Assembly: GCF_000974425.1 (NCBI RefSeq)
Contig: NZ_CP010429.1
Span: 4,321,001 to 4,385,000, forward strand
DNA: 64,000 bases
Reading direction: 5' to 3'
Source of the DNA: Spirosoma radiotolerans
GTDB taxonomy: Bacteria; Bacteroidota; Bacteroidia; Cytophagales; Spirosomataceae
Below the pieces are notes generated by a model, which saw only the letters and a list, made by a program, of their open reading frames with translations, was not told where the DNA came from and did not search any database. Positions 36,770 through 44,679 of this stretch are shown piece by piece. Position 1 is the first letter of the stretch, and each line of letters begins with the position of its first letter. The position numbers were made by a program, and so were the translations under genes.

Positions 36770-38095
36770 ATGATAAGCCCTCAGCAGCAAGCACAAATTC
36801 TGACAAACCTCGGCATTTCAGCACTGAACCCCATGCAGAAAGCCGCCCAAAAAGCGATCCGGCAGGACAATGATACGTTTCTAATTGCGCCTACCGGATC
36901 TGGAAAAACGGTGGGGTTCCTCCTGCCCCTCCTCGACCTGCTTAAACCCGACCAGACGAAGGTGCAATGCCTGATTCTGGCCCCTTCGCGCGAGCTGGCA
37001 ATGCAGATTGAACAGGTCTGGAAAAAAATGTCGACAGGCTATAAAGTAAATGTGTGCTACGGCGGGCATCCAGTAGAAACCGAAATCAAAAATCTGAGCA
37101 ATCCACCCGCCGTGCTGATTGGTACACCTGGCCGCATTGCCGATCACATTACCCGTCGTAGCTTTTCGCTGGATGGTATTCATACACTGGTGCTGGACGA
37201 GTTCGACAAATCGCTGGCGCTGGGCTTCCACGACGAGATGGATTTCATTGTCCACGGATTGCGAAACCTGCGCAAACGCGTGCTCGTCTCGGCTACCTCG
37301 GGCATCAGCATTCCTGAGTTCATCCGGCTCAACTCTCCCGCCCGGCTAACGTTTGCGGCTGAAACGGACGATCCTGCCGGATTGACAACCAAACTAGTTT
37401 ATTCGGAGTCAAAGGATAAGATTGACACCCTGTTTTCGCTGCTTTGTTCGCTGAATTCGGAGTCCGCCCTGATTTTCTGCAATCACCGGGATGCATCCGA
37501 ACGCACCAGCGAGCTGCTGGCCGAACGAGGTATTCACTCGCTCGTATATCATGGTGGTATGGAGCAGGCCGACCGGGAACGGGCGCTGATTCAATTTCGG
37601 AATGGGAGTACCCGGTATCTGGTCACGACGGATTTAGCCGCCCGTGGGCTGGACATTCCCGAAATGAAGCATGTCATTCACTATCACCTGCCTTTGCAGG
37701 AACACGAGTTTACGCACCGCAATGGCCGAACAGCCCGCATGCAGGCCACCGGAACAGCCTATGTCATTCTGTCCCGCGACGAAGCGCCACCGGCTTATCT
37801 GGCGGCTGACTCGCTCGACGAACTTCATCTTTCAGCCAAAACCAACCTGCCCGAGCCCCCCGATTTTGTGACCCTGTACATTAGTGGCGGTAAGAAAAAC
37901 AAGCTGAATAAAGTCGATATTGTTGGCTTCTTTGCCCAGAAAGGTGGTTTGGAGAAAGGCGATCTGGGGCGTATCGACGTGCAGGATTTTATCTCCTTTG
38001 CCGCCGTAAAGCAGGAGAAAGTTCAGTCGTTACTGAGCAAAATCCGTCAGGAAAAGATGAAAGGCAAGAAGTATAAGATTGAGGTTGCCCGCTAA
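36770..38095 (+). CDS. DEAD/DEAH-box helicase (third of cluster)
   Basis: 441 residues from ATG 36770 (MISPQQQAQILTNLGISALNPMQ). The N-terminal Q-motif Gln is in NPMQ. Motif I is APTGSGKT, Ia APSRELAM, Ib TPGRIAD, II VLDEFDKS, III SATSG, V TTDLAARGLD and VI HRNGRTARM, with Asn in place of the usual Ile before GRT. The C-terminus (VTLYISGGKKNKLNKVDIVGFF) resembles the DbpA/CsdA-type RNA-binding domain, with its final part helical and Lys-rich. Divergent from the preceding helicase. Confidence 0.92.
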   Translation: MISPQQQAQILTNLGISALNPMQKAAQKAIRQDNDTFLIAPTGSGKTVGFLLPLLDLLKPDQTKVQCLILAPSRELAMQIEQVWKKMSTGYKVNVCYGGHPVETEIKNLSNPPAVLIGTPGRIADHITRRSFSLDGIHTLVLDEFDKSLALGFHDEMDFIVHGLRNLRKRVLVSATSGISIPEFIRLNSPARLTFAAETDDPAGLTTKLVYSESKDKIDTLFSLLCSLNSESALIFCNHRDASERTSELLAERGIHSLVYHGGMEQADRERALIQFRNGSTRYLVTTDLAARGLDIPEMKHVIHYHLPLQEHEFTHRNGRTARMQATGTAYVILSRDEAPPAYLAADSLDELHLSAKTNLPEPPDFVTLYISGGKKNKLNKVDIVGFFAQKGGLEKGDLGRIDVQDFISFAAVKQEKVQSLLSKIRQEKMKGKKYKIEVAR

Positions 38096-38282
38096 TAGAA
38101 AACGTCATTTTACGCTTTCTTCGCGAGAAGCCCACTTTACATATGAACAAAATCCTATAAATTAGGTGGGTATTGCCCCGTTCACGATACGGCTGATCGT
38201 CTTTTTCTGTAATATTACCTTCTTGTCAATTTCTGGCCTTAGCGCACCAAGTTATGCGCCAACAACCTACATACAACCTATA

Positions 38283-39464
38283 ATGGATTTTTCAGCTTAC
38301 AAAAAAAGCACAGCCTCAGTATGGGCCGGTGAAACCGATCACTACAATGACGGTGCCGTAACAACACCTATTGTAAAGAGTGTCGCCTTCTCCTACGATG
38401 ATCTGGACGAATGGCATAAGGTGGCAACCGGGAAAGCAGAAGGCTACATTTACAGTCGCAATACTAACCCCACAGTACACGTACTTGAGGAAAAAATCCG
38501 TATCCTGGAAAACGCCGAAGCCGCCACGTCTTTCGCCACCGGTATGGGGGCCATCAGCAATACCTTATTTGCCCTGCTGGGACCGGGCAAACGGGTGGTG
38601 TCGCTCAACGACACTTACGGTGGTACCAGCCGACTCTTCCTCGACTTTCTTCCCCGGTATCAGGTAAACGTTACACTCTGCAACACCACTGACTTCGATC
38701 AGCTCGAAACCGAAATTGCGAAGGGCTGCGATGTGCTCTATCTGGAAACGCCAACCAACCCTACCCTGAAAGTTGTCGACATAGCCCGATTAGCAGCCGC
38801 AGCCAAAAAAGTAGGTGCCGTGACCGTTGTCGATAACACCTTCGCCACGCCCATCAACCAGAATCCACTGGCACTGGGGGCCGATTTAGTGGTGCACAGC
38901 GCGACCAAATTTCTAGGAGGTCACTCCGACGCCATGGGCGGTGTCTTATGCGGCACTAAAGCACTGGTCGATAAAGTATTTCAGTTTCGGGAAATCAACG
39001 GAGCCAGCCTACAGGCCGATGCCGCTTACATGATTGCCCGAGGTATGAAGACTCTGGAACTACGGATCGAGCGGCAAAATGCTTCTGCCCTCACCATTGC
39101 CAGACACCTGAAAGCGCACCCAAAAGTAAGCGATGTTTTTTACCCCGGCCTGGAGACGCACCCAGGCCATGCGATTGCAAAAGCGCAGATGTCGGGGTTC
39201 GGCGGCATCATGAGCTTTTCGCTGCATGGCAGCTACGATAACGTCAAGAAATTCCTGCCCAAACTTCAGTTCGTGCATTTGGCCGCCAGTCTGGGGTCCG
39301 TCAGTACACTGGCCGGGCCACCAAGAACCACCAGCCATGTGGAGTTAACCGAAGAACAGCGCAAACAACTTGGTATACCTGAAAGCCTGATTCGGTATTC
39401 CGTCGGCATTGAGAATGTCAGCGATCTTATTACTGATCTAGATAATGCATTGGCCATTTTGTAA
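38283..39464 (+). CDS. trans-sulfuration PLP enzyme (cystathionine gamma-synthase/lyase family)
   Basis: 393 residues from ATG 38283; the frame is open upstream but has no family sequence there. All PLP features are present: SRNTNPT and FATGMGAISNT (phosphate binding and aromatic stacking region), YGGTSRLF, YLETPTNP and VVDNTFATP. The Schiff-base Lys lies in HSATKFLGGHSDAMGG. The C-terminus has SLGSVSTL and VELTEEQRKQLGIPESLIRYSVGIEN. It acts in methionine/cysteine metabolism. Cystathionine synthase, beta- or gamma-lyase and methionine gamma-lyase cannot be told apart by eye. Confidence 0.93.
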   Translation: MDFSAYKKSTASVWAGETDHYNDGAVTTPIVKSVAFSYDDLDEWHKVATGKAEGYIYSRNTNPTVHVLEEKIRILENAEAATSFATGMGAISNTLFALLGPGKRVVSLNDTYGGTSRLFLDFLPRYQVNVTLCNTTDFDQLETEIAKGCDVLYLETPTNPTLKVVDIARLAAAAKKVGAVTVVDNTFATPINQNPLALGADLVVHSATKFLGGHSDAMGGVLCGTKALVDKVFQFREINGASLQADAAYMIARGMKTLELRIERQNASALTIARHLKAHPKVSDVFYPGLETHPGHAIAKAQMSGFGGIMSFSLHGSYDNVKKFLPKLQFVHLAASLGSVSTLAGPPRTTSHVELTEEQRKQLGIPESLIRYSVGIENVSDLITDLDNALAIL

Positions 39465-39492
39465 AACTCCCTCAGCTTTCGTGAACCAATCG

Positions 39493-40542
39493 ATGAAATC
39501 AATTCTCTCAACTTTCTTCCTCCTCTTCATCGGGCTTTCGCTGCTCGTCAACCCGTCAGCAACTGCCCAAACCAATACAACTTCGAAACCGGACATCGCT
39601 ACGCAACGACTGCAACAGGAGTTGGAGCGTATTGCCGGGCTGGCAAAAGGGAAAGTTGGTATTTGTGCGCTCCATCTCGAATCGGGTAAGCAGGTTAGTC
39701 TGAATCTACAGGAGCGCTTTCCAATGGCGAGTACCATCAAAGTAGCTATTGCAGTTCAGCTCTTTACGATGATCGAGAAGGGCCAACTCTCCCTGATGAC
39801 CATGGTCGATCTGCAACCGTCGGACCTGCATCCGGGGAGCGGTACATTGGATGTTCTGTTCGCCAAACCCGGCGTTCAGTTATCCGTCCAGAATCTACTA
39901 GAATTGATGATGGTGATCAGCGACAACTCTGCGACGGACATTTTACTCCGGTTGGTGGGCGGCACTCAGGCCGTTCAGAATCGAGTGAAAGCGCTCGGCA
40001 TTCAGGGCATGTCCGTCGACCGTACTATCATCCAGCTATTGGCCGACCTCGACGGGATTACCCTTCCGCCAGCCGATAAATGGACACTCGGTTTTTATGC
40101 AAAATTAGACAGCGCGACCACGCCGGAAATGAAACGAGCGGCCGCCCTCAAGCTCAAAACCGACCCGCGCGACACATCGACTCCTGAAGCCATGGTCAAT
40201 TTGTTGACACAAATCTATCGGGGAACGGCGCTTAAACCCGAAAGTCGGGCTTTGCTACTGGGCGTTATGGAACGTTGCCGGGGTGGAGCCGCCCGTCTGA
40301 AAGGCTATTTGCCGCCTTCTACAGTTATTGCCCATAAAACGGGTTCGTTAGATGGCAGCGCGACAGACGATGTGGGCATTATTACTCTGCCTGATAATGC
40401 CGGTCATATTGCCATTGCTGTTTTTGTGGGTGATTCGCCCATGCCCCTTGCCGAACGCGAGCAAACGATAGCGCATGCCGCCCGAAGCATTTATGACTAC
40501 TTCTTGTACCAATCACCAGCCGTCATGAGCTCAGTTCGGTAA
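39493..40542 (+). CDS. class A beta-lactamase-like serine hydrolase lacking Glu166
   Basis: 349 residues from ATG 39493, which begins a signal peptide ending ATAQ. Active-site blocks are clear: SxxK in MASTIKVAIAV (Ser80, Lys83), SDN (143-145) and KTG in AHKTGSLDG (282-284). In class A enzymes an omega loop R-x-E-x-x-L-N of about 16 residues follows. Here DRTIIQ (176-181) has no Glu at that spot, and the loop reaches DTSTP (from 227) only after about 50 residues. Deacylation of beta-lactams may therefore differ. It could be a true lactamase with another base, or a serine hydrolase of other substrate. Secreted to periplasm. Confidence 0.85.
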   Translation: MKSILSTFFLLFIGLSLLVNPSATAQTNTTSKPDIATQRLQQELERIAGLAKGKVGICALHLESGKQVSLNLQERFPMASTIKVAIAVQLFTMIEKGQLSLMTMVDLQPSDLHPGSGTLDVLFAKPGVQLSVQNLLELMMVISDNSATDILLRLVGGTQAVQNRVKALGIQGMSVDRTIIQLLADLDGITLPPADKWTLGFYAKLDSATTPEMKRAAALKLKTDPRDTSTPEAMVNLLTQIYRGTALKPESRALLLGVMERCRGGAARLKGYLPPSTVIAHKTGSLDGSATDDVGIITLPDNAGHIAIAVFVGDSPMPLAEREQTIAHAARSIYDYFLYQSPAVMSSVR

Positions 40543-40589
40543 CATATGGAATGGTCTTTTGTTAAGAGAACAAAAGACCATTCCATATG
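40543..40589. repeat. 21-bp perfect hairpin overlapping a start codon
   Basis: Arms 40543-40563 and 40569-40589 are perfect reverse complements with a five-base loop. The right arm ends in the ATG of the next gene. It also follows the stop codon of the serine hydrolase gene directly. Confidence 0.85.
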
Positions 40590-40865
40590 AAGCAAGTACA
40601 ATGGTTTATAGGCATGATGTATACCATCATGGCTATGGCAATCATGGTTCATACGGGTAAGATAACGGATGCCAGTGGATCAAGTGCTTCACTTATCCTG
40701 TTGCTCATTTGCGGCATCATGGTGCTGCCTCCCGTAACAGACCGTTTCCCCTTTCTCAAATGGTTGATCTGGTTTGCGTTCATTGGCGGTTTTTTCTTCA
40801 TGCTGGGTGCTTATCCAAACGGAAAAGAGGAGCCAAATCTGAACGCAACGACACGCCATTTCTGA
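40587..40865 (+). CDS. small integral membrane protein
   Basis: 92 residues with three hydrophobic segments (about 5-22 IGMMYTIMAMAIMV, 32-48 ASLILLLICGIMVL and 56-76 LKWLIWFAFIGGFFFMLGA). Family not recognised. The start codon lies in the 3' arm of a strong hairpin, so translation would need the hairpin melted; an ATG at 40614 is an alternative start outside it. Confidence 0.6.
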   Translation: MKQVQWFIGMMYTIMAMAIMVHTGKITDASGSSASLILLLICGIMVLPPVTDRFPFLKWLIWFAFIGGFFFMLGAYPNGKEEPNLNATTRHF

Positions 40866-40886
40866 CCTTACTTTATGCAAAACAAA

Positions 40887-40932
40887 CGCAAGCCTTACCC
40901 ACATCAGAACGCCGACGTGGGTAAGGCTTGCG
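40887..40932. terminator. 16-bp hairpin after the membrane-protein gene
   Basis: Arms 40887-40902 and 40917-40932 are perfect reverse complements (CGCAAGCC / GGCTTGCG ends) with a 14-base loop. It lies between convergent genes. No long T-run, so partly inferred from place. Confidence 0.6.
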
Positions 40933-40977
40933 TGATTACTTGAAATGGCTCATTTAAAAATAAGTAATCACCCTACT

Positions 40978-41664
40978 TTATTTGAGCCATTTCAAAGCCT
41001 GCCCTTCTAACTGTATTCCGGCCTTTGGCGAGATGTTTTTGGTGAAGGCATCGACCCGACTGTCGTTAAGTTGCATCCCGCTCGAATCGGCCACTACGGC
41101 CTGCAACAATTTGTATTGATCGTTTCCCAACATGGCAAAACTATTTTGAGTTACCTTCAACTTAAATTGCGCTGAAACAGCGACGTTATGCGTTCGCAAA
41201 CGACTTTGAGCTAACGAGACCGTTAGCGAATCGGTTGACAAACCCGATAACGTAAGCCGTGCGTTTTCAACGGTCAATGTCTGAAAACCTGGCAATCTCA
41301 ATACCAGTTGAATCCCCAATTCACGGCCTGCGTCATCCTGAGGGGAACTACGGTAGCCGCTATAATCGGGCGTAAACGACACAAATGCGGTATCGCCCTG
41401 CCGCCGGACCCGATAAAACTTGACTTCCTCCGGTGCTATCAATGCCTGGGGCTTACTGACCGTTTTCTCAACAATGACTTCACTGGTTGGCGTACCGGTA
41501 ACTACCCAGTGCCGGGCGGTTGGCAAATCTTGCTTCTTAAAGTCCTGATACGTATTACGCCAGTCGATTTTATCGTATTGCTCCTTGAGCAACAGATCGG
41601 TCGCTACCATTCCGGTTAAGGTGACCATCGTAATCAGGGCGAGTAAAATATGGCTTGTTTTCAT
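40978..41664 (-). CDS. membrane-anchored beta-rich protein of GntR/ABC operon
   Basis: 228 residues. One N-terminal hydrophobic segment (MKTSHILLALITMVTLTGMVATDLLL) is followed by a periplasmic domain. The C-terminal half shows short repeated strands (VENARLTLSGLSTDSLTVSLAQSRLRTHN, then GMQLNDSRVDAF) similar to head-GIN/DUF2807-type beta-helix proteins. It overlaps the upstream GntR gene by 4 bases (ATGA), so translationally coupled. Last gene of a four-gene operon. Function unknown. Confidence 0.75.
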   Translation of the reverse strand: MKTSHILLALITMVTLTGMVATDLLLKEQYDKIDWRNTYQDFKKQDLPTARHWVVTGTPTSEVIVEKTVSKPQALIAPEEVKFYRVRRQGDTAFVSFTPDYSGYRSSPQDDAGRELGIQLVLRLPGFQTLTVENARLTLSGLSTDSLTVSLAQSRLRTHNVAVSAQFKLKVTQNSFAMLGNDQYKLLQAVVADSSGMQLNDSRVDAFTKNISPKAGIQLEGQALKWLK

Positions 41665-42041
41665 GATTTTGACTGATAGTGGTTTGCAATAAACTGGTCG
41701 TAACGCGTCGCTATTTCCGACAACTCGATGCCCAGCAGGTACAGGTTTTTGAAGAAAACAGGCAAATCGTTTTCCAGAAACTGTTCGCGTCGGTACAGCT
41801 TGATTTGGTCCGAAGCCCCGTCGGTCGGAAAATAGCCGATGCCCCGTTTGTTGCTGATGACGCCTTTCTGACTCAGGAAATCGTAGGTTCGCATGACTGT
41901 ATTTGGGTTCACTTCCAGTTCAGCGGCCAGCTCCCGTACCGACGGAATCTTCTCCCCCACTGGCCAGCGCCCCAGCAGCACCTGCTCGCTGACATGCTCG
42001 GCAATTTGTAGGTATATGGCTTGTTTATCTCGAAAATCCAT
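41661..42041 (-). CDS. GntR-family regulator, YtrA-type
   Basis: 126 residues: a GntR winged helix with a short C-terminal tail, as in the YtrA subfamily that controls ABC transporters. FRDKQAIYLQIAEHVSEQVLLGRWPVGEKIPSVRELAAELEVNPNTVMRTYDFLSQKGVI shows the family's residues. A matching inverted repeat (AGTGTA...TACACT) lies upstream of the operon at 43766-43789. It likely represses its own operon. Confidence 0.93.
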   Translation of the reverse strand: MDFRDKQAIYLQIAEHVSEQVLLGRWPVGEKIPSVRELAAELEVNPNTVMRTYDFLSQKGVISNKRGIGYFPTDGASDQIKLYRREQFLENDLPVFFKNLYLLGIELSEIATRYDQFIANHYQSKS

Positions 42042-42043
42042 CG

Positions 42044-42880
42044 TTATACCTCCCGTTCTTTAAGCCGAAAATAGGCCATGATGTATAAAAAGACCACGAC
42101 CATACTACCCACTGCGTAGCTAATTTGATTACCAATCGGCTGAGTCATTCTAATTTTTCGATAGTGGTACTGATCCGTGGGTGACTGGGCGATAGCATCC
42201 GAAAAAGGTGTATTACTCCGAATACTGCCGGAATCGGTCAATACTTGTAAAAAATAGTTGTTGGCCAAGAAGCCAAAGATTAGCAGGGCGAAGGCTATTA
42301 TAACCACCAATGGCATTGTATACCGACGAATAAACAAGGCAAACGATAGTGTGAACGAATGTAACAGGGCCGTAAATACCCATAACTGAGTCGGGACGCT
42401 ATCCATGTTTTTTTCACTAAAAATTGATTGTAGTGCATGAAGGCCACCCTGCATTCGAATCAGAGCGACTTGCTCTGGTGTCCAATGTCGATTATTAACA
42501 ATCGATATTCCGATGGCATCTAGTACACCAAAAGCTGATAAATACACAACCACAAACCCAAGCCCTGAAATAAGCCAGATCAGCGCCATTTTTTCAACCT
42601 GTGATGCTGGTTGCATCAGATAAGTAATCGCTCGTTCTTTTTGATTCAACACCGCCGTTTGCTGTACGGTGAACACATACCAGCATGGCCAGACAACTAA
42701 AAAGAACAATAAATTACGCTGCCTGTCAACGGCAGCCGGGGAACCCTGATACGCAAATACACAGGCGACAAATAAAGCACTAACAAGCAACCCAAGGTTT
42801 GCCAGCAACTGCCCCCGATTGTCGGTAAAGTACGTTCGCAACAACCGTCCGAAACGGCTTACTGAAAAGGTCTGGTTCAT
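42044..42880 (-). CDS. ABC transporter permease (ABC-2 like)
   Basis: 278 residues with about six hydrophobic helices (25-45, 60-76, 103-125, 168-186, 190-215, 253-270) and no signal peptide. The start overlaps the end of the ATPase gene by 4 bases. It forms the membrane half of the transporter whose ATPase is encoded just upstream. Substrate unknown; YtrA-type systems in Firmicutes respond to cell-wall antibiotics. Confidence 0.85.
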   Translation of the reverse strand: MNQTFSVSRFGRLLRTYFTDNRGQLLANLGLLVSALFVACVFAYQGSPAAVDRQRNLLFFLVVWPCWYVFTVQQTAVLNQKERAITYLMQPASQVEKMALIWLISGLGFVVVYLSAFGVLDAIGISIVNNRHWTPEQVALIRMQGGLHALQSIFSEKNMDSVPTQLWVFTALLHSFTLSFALFIRRYTMPLVVIIAFALLIFGFLANNYFLQVLTDSGSIRSNTPFSDAIAQSPTDQYHYRKIRMTQPIGNQISYAVGSMVVVFLYIMAYFRLKEREV

Positions 42881-43749
42881 GCGTTTGATAAAGCTGAGGT
42901 GGAGGAAAACAATTGACTAATGCGCGCTGGCTCGGCCTGTACGGTGTTGAATAACCGCTCCAAATCCAGCCGGCTCGACTCGCCCAGCGGGTTTTCGGCG
43001 ACGATGGCATAGCCGCCCACAGCTCGTTCAGAATATAGGATTGACCTGTTTTTGTCCAGTTCGGGCACCAGGCCAAACCACAGCCGGGCCGTAATTTCTT
43101 CAACACTGGCTTTGAGCGCAACGCTCATGTGTGAACGCGAGCGCTCGGCCAGAATAACGATGGGATCGATCAGGGTTTCGAGATCACGAACCTGGTGGGT
43201 TGAAATTAGGACCGTGCGGTTCTCATCGACGGCACCGGCTACCATTCGCCGAAACTGGCTCTTTGAGGGAATGTCTAGCCCATTGGTTGGCTCATCCATC
43301 AGGAGTACGGCCGTGTTGGTGGCCAAGCCAAACCCAATCAGTATTTTCTTTTTCTGGCCATACGACAACTCGTTCAGCTTCTGATTGTCGGTCAGGCCAA
43401 ACTCGTGAATATAGCCCGCCATCTGCATCCGATCAAAGCGCGGATAAAATTGCGCGTTTGATTCCACAAACTGCCGGATGCGTACCGGAGGCATATAAAA
43501 CTCCTCCGGCACGAGAAATAAATCTTCCAGGAAAGCAGGCTGGCGCTTTTCCGGAACATATGGGCCAACATGAATTGATCCTGATTTGGGATACAATAAG
43601 CCGGATAGTAAGCGCAGTAAGGTTGACTTACCAGCGCCATTAGGCCCTAGCAATCCATAAATTGAACCCGGCGTTAGGGTTAACCTTAACCCTTCATACA
43701 ATGGCTTACCTCGCTGGTAGCCGAACGACACATCGCGAAACTCAATCAT
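42877..43749 (-). CDS. ABC transporter ATP-binding protein
   Basis: 290 residues. Walker A GPNGAGKST, Q-loop region LEDLFLVPEEF, signature LSYGQKKKILIG (an S-Y-G-Q variant), Walker B VLLMDEPTNGLD and an H-loop in STHQVRDLE. About 70 residues after the ATPase core are family-specific. First gene of the operon ATPase-permease-GntR-membrane protein. Confidence 0.95.
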   Translation of the reverse strand: MIEFRDVSFGYQRGKPLYEGLRLTLTPGSIYGLLGPNGAGKSTLLRLLSGLLYPKSGSIHVGPYVPEKRQPAFLEDLFLVPEEFYMPPVRIRQFVESNAQFYPRFDRMQMAGYIHEFGLTDNQKLNELSYGQKKKILIGFGLATNTAVLLMDEPTNGLDIPSKSQFRRMVAGAVDENRTVLISTHQVRDLETLIDPIVILAERSRSHMSVALKASVEEITARLWFGLVPELDKNRSILYSERAVGGYAIVAENPLGESSRLDLERLFNTVQAEPARISQLFSSTSALSNA

Positions 43750-43765
43750 ACAGGCATGGCATTAT

Positions 43766-43789
43766 AGTGTATTAGATAAATAGTACACT
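43766..43789. promoter_or_regulatory. YtrA-type GntR operator
   Basis: AGTGTA-N12-TACACT, a perfect 6-bp dyad 17 bases upstream of the ATPase start. YtrA of Bacillus is known to bind AGTGTA-N13-AACACT, so this is the likely binding site of the GntR protein encoded in the operon. Confidence 0.7.
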
Positions 43790-43851
43790 GCAATAGTAGC
43801 AAGTTTAGTAGATGTGTGTCAAGCGTTTAACCATATTTAATTTTTGGGCAT

Positions 43852-43881
43852 AAAAAAACCTCCCACAAGGAGAGGTTTTTT
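43852..43881. terminator. intrinsic terminator of the Lys-rich exported protein gene
   Basis: AAAAAAACCTC / GAGGTTTTTT stem with a nine-base loop. T-runs on both strands; it lies downstream of the minus-strand gene ending at 43910. Confidence 0.8.
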
Positions 43882-43909
43882 ACTGTACGTAGAACGAAGG
43901 TCGCAAAAA

Positions 43910-44131
43910 CTAGCTGTCTTTCTTTTTCATCATCTTGGCATCCTTCTTCATATCTTTTGCTGCGTCGGCTTTCATGTCATCGCCTGTACTTTTGGCCTCT
44001 TTCTTCATCATTTTAGCATCATGCTTCATTTTTTTATGCTCAGCTTTTGCATCTTTCTTCATGTCATCCTGAGCAAAGGCAGCACCTGACATCAGTAGGG
44101 CAGCAACGGCGGCAATCATTAGTTTTTTCAT
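43910..44131 (-). CDS. small exported Lys/Met/Asp-rich protein
   Basis: 73 residues from ATG 44131 (an ATG 21 bases upstream would disrupt the signal). The signal peptide MKKLMIAAVAALLMSGAAFA precedes a helix-forming tail of K, M, D and A with repeated KKDAKMMKK. Same architecture as the protein at 25756-26040: short Sec-exported charged helix. No known function; Met/Lys/Asp composition could bind metal or polyanion. Confidence 0.75.
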   Translation of the reverse strand: MKKLMIAAVAALLMSGAAFAQDDMKKDAKAEHKKMKHDAKMMKKEAKSTGDDMKADAAKDMKKDAKMMKKKDS

Positions 44132-44233
44132 TGGTCTATCTGGTTTATCCATGTATATACCAATGAGAACTACCCTCTTCTCCAGAAGTTATTAAACTTC
44201 CATTAAATCAACGAGTTAACTTTAATGCAGCAA

Positions 44234-44578
44234 TCATTGATTCTCAGATTGGTTCGACGACTTGGGCGTTCTTTTCTTGGCCTTCACATTTGAGGGCCCG
44301 GTTCTAACGCTACTTTCAGCATCTACTTTGGTCGTGCCGCGATTTGACGAACTACCGTTGGCCTGGTATTGATCATTGGTGAGACCGGTTCCGGTCGAGG
44401 CTCCGTTAGTTCCGTCGTGGGTGTTGGCCGCCGATGGATTTGAACGGGCGGCATCGCTGGAAGATAGGGTACCGCTGGTCGATTTTTTCGTTGTCGAGCG
44501 GCTGGGTTGTTTCTGTTGAGCAGTTGCGGTTCCGGCGAGTGCCAGAAGTAGGCCAAAGGTTGCGAGTGAGTTAATCAT
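44234..44578 (-). CDS. small exported Ser/Thr/Asn-rich protein
   Basis: 114 residues. A signal peptide (LATFGLLLALAGTATA) is followed by low-complexity Ser/Thr/Asn/Gly/Lys sequence (KQPSRSTTKKSTSG, TGLTNDQYQANGSSSN, KAKKRTPKSSNQSENQ). Disordered, no domain. May be a surface or biofilm-related spacer, or a species-specific gene. A 102-base gap separates it from the Lys-rich gene in the same direction. Confidence 0.6.
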   Translation of the reverse strand: MINSLATFGLLLALAGTATAQQKQPSRSTTKKSTSGTLSSSDAARSNPSAANTHDGTNGASTGTGLTNDQYQANGSSSNRGTTKVDAESSVRTGPSNVKAKKRTPKSSNQSENQ

Positions 44579-44679
44579 TAGTTGTCTCGTTAACGTGAGT
44601 TTATACTAACCATAACTCACTCGCTGCCTATGAGTTTTCGATATATCAGCTTTTCTACATAAATAGAAAGCCGAACGGT

